Source: Branchiostoma floridae
Lineage: Eukaryota > Chordata > Leptocardii > Amphioxiformes > Branchiostomatidae
Direction: 5' to 3'
Length of the DNA stretch: 64,000 bases
Assembly (NCBI RefSeq): GCF_000003815.2
Contig: NC_049994.1
Location: 8,517,320-8,581,319 of the forward strand
The notes below the pieces were generated by a model, which had not been told where the DNA came from, did no database searches, and saw nothing but the letters and a program-made list of their open reading frames with translations. Positions 57,305 through 64,000 of this stretch are shown in pieces; position 1 is the first letter of the stretch; each line of letters begins with the position of its first letter. Made by a program: the position numbers and the translations under genes.

Positions 57305-57385
57305 TCACCCATTAGACCACTTGTGGTCATTTGCGCATTTAGCCTTTGGGCATGAACATGCAATAAAGATTATCATTATTATAAA
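57305..57385 (+). repeat. Possible retroposon 3' tail with hairpin
   Basis: GACCACTTGTGGTC forms a six-base-pair stem, followed 40 bp later by GCAATAAAGATTATCATTAT. This resembles the 3' end of a retroposed element, as at 29170-29305. No body is recognised. Confidence 0.3.
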
Positions 57386-58744
57386 ATACTAATGGGACGG
57401 ATGGCATAAAATTCAATCTAAACTTGAACTTCAATGTCATTGCTAGGGTTGGATGACAACTGTTTCTGAAACACGCTTCGATTTTTTGTTATTCAAATCA
57501 TTCACCCTAGGAATAATAGAACATGAATTATGTTAAATTTGCTGGAAAATTGGTGCTTATCATTCTGGCGTTGATAGCTTCACCTGGTCTTGTTTTCATG
57601 GCTGTAGATTTGATTGGAATCATCTTCGCGTATGATTTATCATATCATTGTTAGTGATATTTACACGCCAACCTTCTGTAGCTAGCCATTGAGACGACCA
57701 GTGCACGGGGGTTCTACGTAGTGTGTAAAAAGCAGGTGTGCAGTTTGGGTATCTTCTTTCTGTGCCTGTCAAACTGATCAGGGGACAAACCAAATATAAT
57801 GACTGATCGGCATTGTTATTGTAATGTCTGTATTGTTCTCGGAGGGGAAACTGAGTAGAATACCCTGAAGAAATGTAAACCTTATCATTGAAATAGATAA
57901 GGATCATCCTTACTATCTAGTCCCATTTACAGACATTTACTACTAAACATACAAAGCATTGTGCAGTTGTGAAATTCTACAGTTAACAGACATTGACAAC
58001 GTTTCTTTGTTTAACTCTCTTTAAGTTTAAGCGCTGGTCATAAAGAATGTTAAGTATTAATAAGGGATGCTGACTTAATCCATCTGAGTATCTCTTTAAC
58101 ATGACGTATTAAGAAAAATGATTTTGTAAGAAAACATATTTCAGTACAATAGGTGTAGAATAGACATTCCTTTGAGATGATCTTAAAAAACCATAACGGG
58201 AACAAATAATACATTGTAACATAACATACATACTAGTATGTAAGAATATTGCAATATTGCATTTCCATTCTTCGATATCTTCGATACCCCCCCCCCCTGC
58301 CCTTCAAGTTTCATTGCTTATTCATTACAATATTTTTATTTGTGTTGGAACAAAGCTCAACTTTGTAATTACGTATTCTACCAACACAGATGAGTTTTCA
58401 TGCGAATTACAGTACGTTGTTCCATTTGTACTTTGTGATGATTGTGTCCGTGAGAACTGTATTAACCGGTTACCTCGCCCTATTTATCACAAGGTCGGCA
58501 TCGACATGTGTCCCAAAAACATCTTCACGCTTGACTGCTTGAAGGAGAAGGAAATGCTTTCAACTTAACTTCACTTAAGGCCTCATCTTCATTAAAGAAA
58601 AGGTGTTTCGACAACAACTCAAGACAGCCAGAGAAAAAGGCAGCAAAGAAATTTTTAAGATGTCAAGCCAAAAGGACATTTTTAACAACATATTAGTATA
58701 TATATACTTGTAGCATTGAATTTAAGATCTTTTGATATCATAGG

Positions 58745-59775
58745 TATATAGGTGAGTATGATGAAGAACTTTCAAAATGGTTGTCTTCAAATACCTCATT
58801 TTCGATAGATTTGCATTTTTGAAGGGTTGTAATCGGTACAAAAAGACCCCCCCCTTAACATTACAACCAATTTTTACCTGGCTCCGGAGTGTCTCAGAAG
58901 TAGGAAACACATGAGTACACATTGAACTCTTTTGATAGATTAAAGCCTCCGTGATATGACACCTTCTGTCCTTTTCAAGTCAGGTAAACGCAAAGCAAGG
59001 GAGGTTATGTTGGAATATGAATCTGGTGAATATATGAAGAACTTTCAAGAGGGTTGTCTTCAAATTCGTCATTTTTGATAAATTTGGGAGAGTTGTTAAG
59101 TTGTAAACGGTGCAAAAATTCCTCCTTCATGACATTATAATCAATTTTTGCCTTTCTCATTAAGTACGAAACACCTGAGTACACAATGAACTCTTTTGAT
59201 AGATTAAAGCCTCCGTGATATGACACCTTCTGTCCATCTCAAGTCAGGTAAACGCAAAGCAAGGGAGGTTATGTTGGAATATGAATCTGGTGAATATATG
59301 AAGAACTTTCAAGAGGGTTGTCTTCAAATCCGTCATTTTGGATAAATTTTGTGAGAGTTGCAAAGTTGTAAATGGTACAAAAAAAACCCCTTCATGACAT
59401 CATAACCAATTTTTGCCTTTCTCATTAAGTACGAAACACCTGAGTACACAATGAGCACTTTTGATGGATTAAAGCCTGTGTAATATGACACCTTCTGTCC
59501 ATCTCAAGTCAGGTAAACCCAAGGCAAGGGAGGGTATGTGGGAATATGAATCTGGTGAATATATGAAGAACTTTCAAAAGGGTTGTCTTCAAATCCGTCA
59601 AATATAGGAGAGTTGTAAGGTTGTAAATGGTACCCCCCCCTTCATAACATTACAACCAATTTTTGCCTTTCTCATTAAGTACGAAACACCTGAGTACACA
59701 ATGAACACTTTTGATAGATTAAAGCCTGAGTGATATGACACCTTCTGTCCATCTCAAGTCAGGTAAACCGCGGCA
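58745..59775. repeat. Tandem array, four units of about 265 bp
   Basis: GAAGAACTTTCAA occurs at 58763, 59036, 59300 and 59565. The unit end GTCAGGTAAAC occurs at 58979, 59243, 59508 and 59758. Units share GGGTTGTCTTCAAAT, AACCAATTTTTGCCTTTCTC, GAAACACCTGAGTACACAAT, TTTTGATAGATTAAAGCCT and ATGACACCTTCTGTCCATCT. The second and third are nearly identical, implying recent amplification; the outer ones are more diverged. A C or A homopolymer of variable length lies at the same place in each unit. Confidence 0.95.
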
Positions 59776-59890
59776 ATCGAGGTTATGGTGGGACATGGAT
59801 AAAGATTTAATCGGTTATGCCAGCGGTGAGGATTAAACTCCTAACCTTTGATAGACATCCGGTTAACCAGAACATTCCACTACTGTAACA
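59776..59890 (-). mobile_element. tRNA-like SINE head adjoining the tandem array
   Basis: On the minus strand, a TCTGGTTAACCGGATGTCTA head and a B-box-like GGAGTTTAATCCTC lead into sequence continuous with the last array unit (GTCAGGTAAACC region). The join suggests that the repeated unit grew from the body of this element. The tRNA match is imperfect. Confidence 0.4.
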
Positions 59891-59899
59891 GTTCACATT

Positions 59900-61050
59900 A
59901 TAAAAACAACTTGAGGTCCCAGACTTAATATCCCTCTTCCTGAACACATCAGCTATCTTCCAGCCAAAGCATTACCATAGTCATGGCATGTTCAGAACAC
60001 GTACATGTATTGCTAAAACCGGAAGTTGCACTGCAGTATCTAGGCAAGCCGCAAGGGGGGCCCAAATTTAACTGTTTTAGTCTTTCTCAACCTACCAAAG
60101 TATAAAAACGATCAATCCAGCTGTTCTTGAGTTTATATTACTGACCAATGGATGGAGAGACACACAAATTCTACATAAAATTTGACCTCAATTTTTATTG
60201 AGATAATAACCATACAGTTTTTGTGACTGTTCTAGACTTTCATGTATTATATTGTAAACTGGTAACTGCCATCAAAATAAGATAATAATGAATATTTATT
60301 CATGTTGAGAAATGATGGTGGGTAAAGATTATTTAGATGCGTATTATATCCATCATATCAAACTATATACTATGTATGGCTTGAATGATTGTGACGTTAT
60401 GTGTTAAGATACTTTATGAAATGCTCCATACTTTCTTTTGTCATGAACCACAGCTGCTGCTGTAAAAAATATGACATATCATAACAATGAATTATGCTAC
60501 ATCTAATATGTCATAGCTAGATAACACGAAAATGCCTCTGAACACTTTGCTTTTAGTTGATACATGTATTTTGATTTGTAGACATATAGTGGTCAAAAGG
60601 CTCCCCTTACCACTTGTTGAATGTTATATAAAATCGAAAAGTCGCTGTACTTTTGTCGTGTCAATAAAGATTATATATGATAATAACTGGTACATTTTAC
60701 ATTATTGTTTACTAGTTGACACTAGTCCATAACTTGTGTACATTGAATACACCATGATCATATTAAATAACTAACACAAGATATCAGTTACCCATGCAAC
60801 TGTGTAGATTACAGAAAGGATCGAACGTTTCGGGTAGTACCCAATGCATTTTGTCAGTGACACCGAACTATATGATAATAGTATAGATAAAAACGATGGT
60901 AGAAAACAACTTCATTTGAGTCGACGAACTGTCTTTTCTATAACAAAAGTTTATCAGTTGAAATGTCCATAAACAATTCTAGTCACTACATCTCAGCATC
61001 ATTAATGAACTGTTGAATGAAAAGTTATGAATTTATTTTTATTTTTTTTT
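59900..61050. other. Intergenic stretch, nothing firm
   Basis: AT-rich DNA without recognised repeats. It ends in a poly(T) tract that serves as a possible splice acceptor at 61056-61057. Confidence 0.45.
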
Positions 61051-61057
61051 ATTTCAG

Positions 61058-61204
61058 GTGGTCTGTGAAAACATCACCTGGGCTGGGATTGACAAGGCTG
61101 CACCGCGGGGGGTACCCCCCACGGGGGTGTGGTCCATTGTGACGACATACCTGGCTATTGTTCCACCAGGCCAGGCGATCAAGGAATCCACTATCCATCT
61201 TTGA
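61058..61204 (+). CDS. Isolated exon-like segment (49 codons with stop)
   Basis: A strong poly(T) tract and CAG at 61055-61057 precede a GC-rich 147-bp block open in one frame from the acceptor to a TGA at 61202-61204. The peptide begins VVCENITWAGIDKAAPRG and includes VWSIVTTYLAIVPPG. Composition differs sharply from the AT-rich flanks. I know no family for it, see no partner exon upstream, and the minus strand is also open. It could be a terminal exon of an unseen gene or a GC-rich element. Confidence 0.2.
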   Translation: MVCENITWAGIDKAAPRGVPPTGVWSIVTTYLAIVPPGQAIKESTIHL

Positions 61205-61431
61205 ACAGATCTTTTCCTATGAGTGACTCCATTTCTCAAACGATGCGTACCTGTCGCCTGAGGGTCTCACCATGTTACATGCGTTTTCGAACATACCACT
61301 AATAACTGTTATTCTTCAAGATCTCACCATGAGGTTTTTTTTTCCTGTGGGTAGATCTTGTTCACTTTCGTTTGCCCCACCAATTACCAATGAAGCAACT
61401 GCCAAGTTTAATTTTGTATGTAATCCATAAA

Positions 61432-61469
61432 CGTGTGTGTGAGTGTGTATGTGTGTGCGTGAGTGTGGG
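61432..61469. repeat. Imperfect (GT)n microsatellite
   Basis: About 38 bp of GTGT with GA and TA interruptions. Confidence 0.85.
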
Positions 61470-62451
61470 TCTTGATCGAGTAGTTGACCTCTGTACGGGG
61501 GTCTGGTATCCAATTAGTCCTGTCTGCCCTTTTTTGTTTCTCTGGTGATTTAGAACTCACACCTGGTAATGCCGTGACAACCTCGAACTTCTATGTCTCT
61601 GCAGGGAGTCTGTTCGTCTTTGTTTGGTACATCTAGATGCTGAGACGAACGTCATGCAAATACATTGTTCTTACCCCATTGTGTAAAGCGCTCAAGGTTG
61701 ATGAACTCTGAGAAAATTTAGTGAGTTAAAGTTGTTTTTTCTGTCTAACTTTCATGACATGGTAAAAGTTTCACTTCTTTCAAAACTAGGCGCCTTATGT
61801 AGAATGCTACAGGGAAAATATGATTTGATTATACTTTTAGATAAAATATTATTGTTAACAATGATAAGTTACAGATAAACAATCATATACATCGTCTTAT
61901 TCATAGTGTATCGGGAAGGTAACCAAAGTAATAACTAATAGTTCGACGGACCCATACATTCGCATGTTATCTCGTTAACTATTGAAATTACGCGATTTGC
62001 ATAAAGTGTTATTAAAAACGCTTTAATAGTACTTGCGTATGTGACAAGTTTTTTTTCTTCAGAAAACCAAGACAACAATACAGTTTGCTTTCATTCAAAT
62101 TTACATCTTACGAAATTTTCCCTGTGAGTAGATCGGACACTCGCAGCCCAAAATCTTCAGATAGGACCAAAAGTTAGATGGTAGTAAGCCAAGACTTTAA
62201 TGTTCCTCACTGCTGTACTATAATTGAGCAATATTGAGCTTGTTAGCGCCGTGCGACAGCTATAATAAAATGTCAGCGTACAGCGGCTAATGGTAACTTA
62301 CTTTGTCAGGGGATTTGGTACTAGGGGGGGCAGTCTGCTTTAAATTCTTTGTAGGTAGTATGGAGGCTTTTCAACGATATATATACTGTATATTTGTACT
62401 AACTACATTTCAGAGATAAGTCGACGAAGGCTAGACATCTAGATAATAAGA

Positions 62452-62599
62452 TACGCCAAAAATCAGTTACTCAAGCAACTGGATATGATTTTGGAAACGG
62501 TCAGACGTGTGTGACACTGACGAAAGACAACGGATGGTTGTCTGAAACGTCTGTTTCCAAAATCATATCTAGTTGCTTGAGTAACTGATTTTTGGCGTA
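62452..62599. repeat. Inverted-repeat element, TTGCTTGAGTAA family (copy 3)
   Basis: Two near-perfect arms of about 45 bp. The left begins TACGCCAAAAATCAGTTACT and passes through CAACTGGATATGATTTTGGA; the right is its complement, ending TTTTTGGCGTA. An inner pair AGACGT / ACGTCT adds symmetry. It is the most intact of the three copies (others at 11013 and 28686). Confidence 0.85.
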
Positions 62600-62604
62600 C
62601 AAAT

Positions 62605-64000
62605 CAGACGGGCTTACCCCAAGAAAATATTATGAATAAGACCTACCTGTCGTCAATTCAAAATGAATCTTTGTTACTTGCTAGTATTAAGGTGCTATCA
62701 TCAATGATGAAAGCTCCTTACTAAGTTCAAATCAAGCTCACATTGCCTAAAATTGGAATGAGTTATTATAGATAATGTGCCAGCCACACAAAGACTACAT
62801 TTGTATATCAGTGAGGTTTTACGTATTCCCTACATAGCGTAGGTATTAGACTTGTTGTTTACAACTGTTAGCAATTTGTTTCGCATTGTACCCTTTACAA
62901 TTGTCGTACCATAAAGTTTGATTTATAAACACGCTCACTCGGCACCATCAATGCTATCGTGTTATCCTTATAGATATCCTTTGAGTTTTTCTTTTCAATT
63001 CGGCTTGACCGACATCAGCTATAAAATGCTCCTAAATTTTACATCATATTGTTTGAACCAAGCAGAGGGAAAGCAGAATCGGCCATGAGACATTGTAATG
63101 ACAGTCTGGCGAATTTTACGACTTGTACTTTTGTGCGTAATGGTCAGGTACAACGGTACCATCTGGCGTGAGCTGTTGTCTCGGCCCACCTGTTGAGTAA
63201 CGTCAGGTAAGGGTGACGTGCGACAAGCGTTCAGGTGTGTAGGGGACAACACCTGGTCATGATTATGGAGGAAGGCTCAACAGTAACCTCGTAAACACAC
63301 GTTGAGTAACACGCCCCAAGATTCAGGATGTTGATACTCCGTCGCCCCCCCCCTTCTACCATATATCAATTGAAGACGAATATTACTTTTTTTATTGTTT
63401 GCCCCAAATATTCTGTTATATGAAATTCACTGTACACAAGGCTATCATCTTACATACCGGGATTTACCTCAATAGACTTAGATAGTAAATTCAGATACAT
63501 TATGACATGTGACAATCCCTGTATGTTTTACATACATACCAACGACATGTAACGTTATAACTGATACTTGGTCTCCAGACTACATTTTCATTGACAGCGT
63601 CTTTCTATCTTTTTAGAAAAGAAATCCTATTGTTCTCAGGTCATAAAATACCAATTGTAGATTATATACTAGCAACATTTTATCAACTTGGCGGGAGCTT
63701 TTATCAAATGTCTTTAATGTCAAGCTATGATAAATTAATTGAACGCTTTATCAAGTTACCAAGATGATTTACAACCGCAAGTTATTTGTATTTGCTTGCT
63801 CACGTGGGCTACCTGCAATAGTTATATGACTACATCAGAGACCATCAATAGAATATGAAATATCATTACCTTCAATTTTGATAGTGAAGCATGACAATAC
63901 AGTTTTAAAGCATAAGACTCTAAGAAGTATGCTACTGCCAAACCTATCGTACATATGTTACAAAGTAGAAGCCAGTTAAGTGCACAACAGATTAACGCAC
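62605..64000. other. Intergenic stretch to window end, nothing firm
   Basis: AT-rich DNA. A weak palindrome-like AAGGTGCTATCATCAATGAT followed by GAAAGCTCCTT near 62690 recalls the CAAGGA palindromes but is degenerate. A ten-C run lies at about 63346. No gene recognised. Confidence 0.4.

Noticed and set aside
37504-64000. A second Dlx or other homeobox downstream of Dll
   Set aside because: No KIWFQN or related helix-3 coding sequence in any frame; consistent with a single amphioxus Dll.

Overview
The window looks like amphioxus (Branchiostoma, Cephalochordata); I cannot fix the species. It carries two conserved intron-containing animal genes, both on the + strand. One is a complete STARD3-type (MLN64) cholesterol-transfer gene at 1109-9232, with 13 coding exons. 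The other is a Distal-less/Dlx homeobox gene at 33161-37503, with 3 coding exons and the usual Dlx intron between homeodomain residues 44 and 45. Large AT-rich non-coding stretches full of short inverted-repeat elements, tRNA-derived SINE fragments and medium-period tandem arrays also fit amphioxus.

Layout. 1-1096: intron or 5' region of STARD3 with a TA-flanked MITE. 1097-9232: STARD3 coding exons, with inverted-repeat elements in two introns and an exon 7 that can be read past its donor to a stop and a poly(A) signal, giving a product without a START domain. 9233-33060: about 24 kb between the genes, with STARD3 3' sequence, palindromes, microsatellites, MITEs, an assembly gap at 16460-16559, five tandem-duplicated blocks, a reverse-transcriptase remnant and several candidate regulatory segments (Notch/CSL-like, homeodomain-rich, RFX palindrome). 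32960-33164: Dll promoter with CCAAT and GC boxes, then a 33-codon upstream ORF whose stop overlaps the Dll start codon. 33161-37503: Dll; its second intron carries a tRNA-derived SINE fragment and a segment with several TAAT sites. 37504-64000: 26 kb in which I recognise no conserved protein gene. It holds a SOX-motif cluster, several GC-rich islands including one with a TATA box, more MITEs and SINE fragments, five main tandem arrays (about 170, 83, 134, 133 and 265 bp periods) and one isolated exon-like segment at 61058-61204.

The two genes do unrelated jobs. STARD3 is a late-endosomal sterol carrier and ER tether; Dll is a developmental transcription factor. Their adjacency matters mainly for synteny, since human STARD3 and STARD3NL lie on the same chromosomes as DLX3/4 and DLX5/6. 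The non-coding DNA around Dll is the likely home of its enhancers. I see no new enzymatic or defence system. The best leads are the bifunctional STARD3/STARD3NL-like gene structure, the Dll upstream ORF, a family of tiny CAAGGA-capped palindromes, and an hAT-like MITE family, one copy of which explains the assembly gap.
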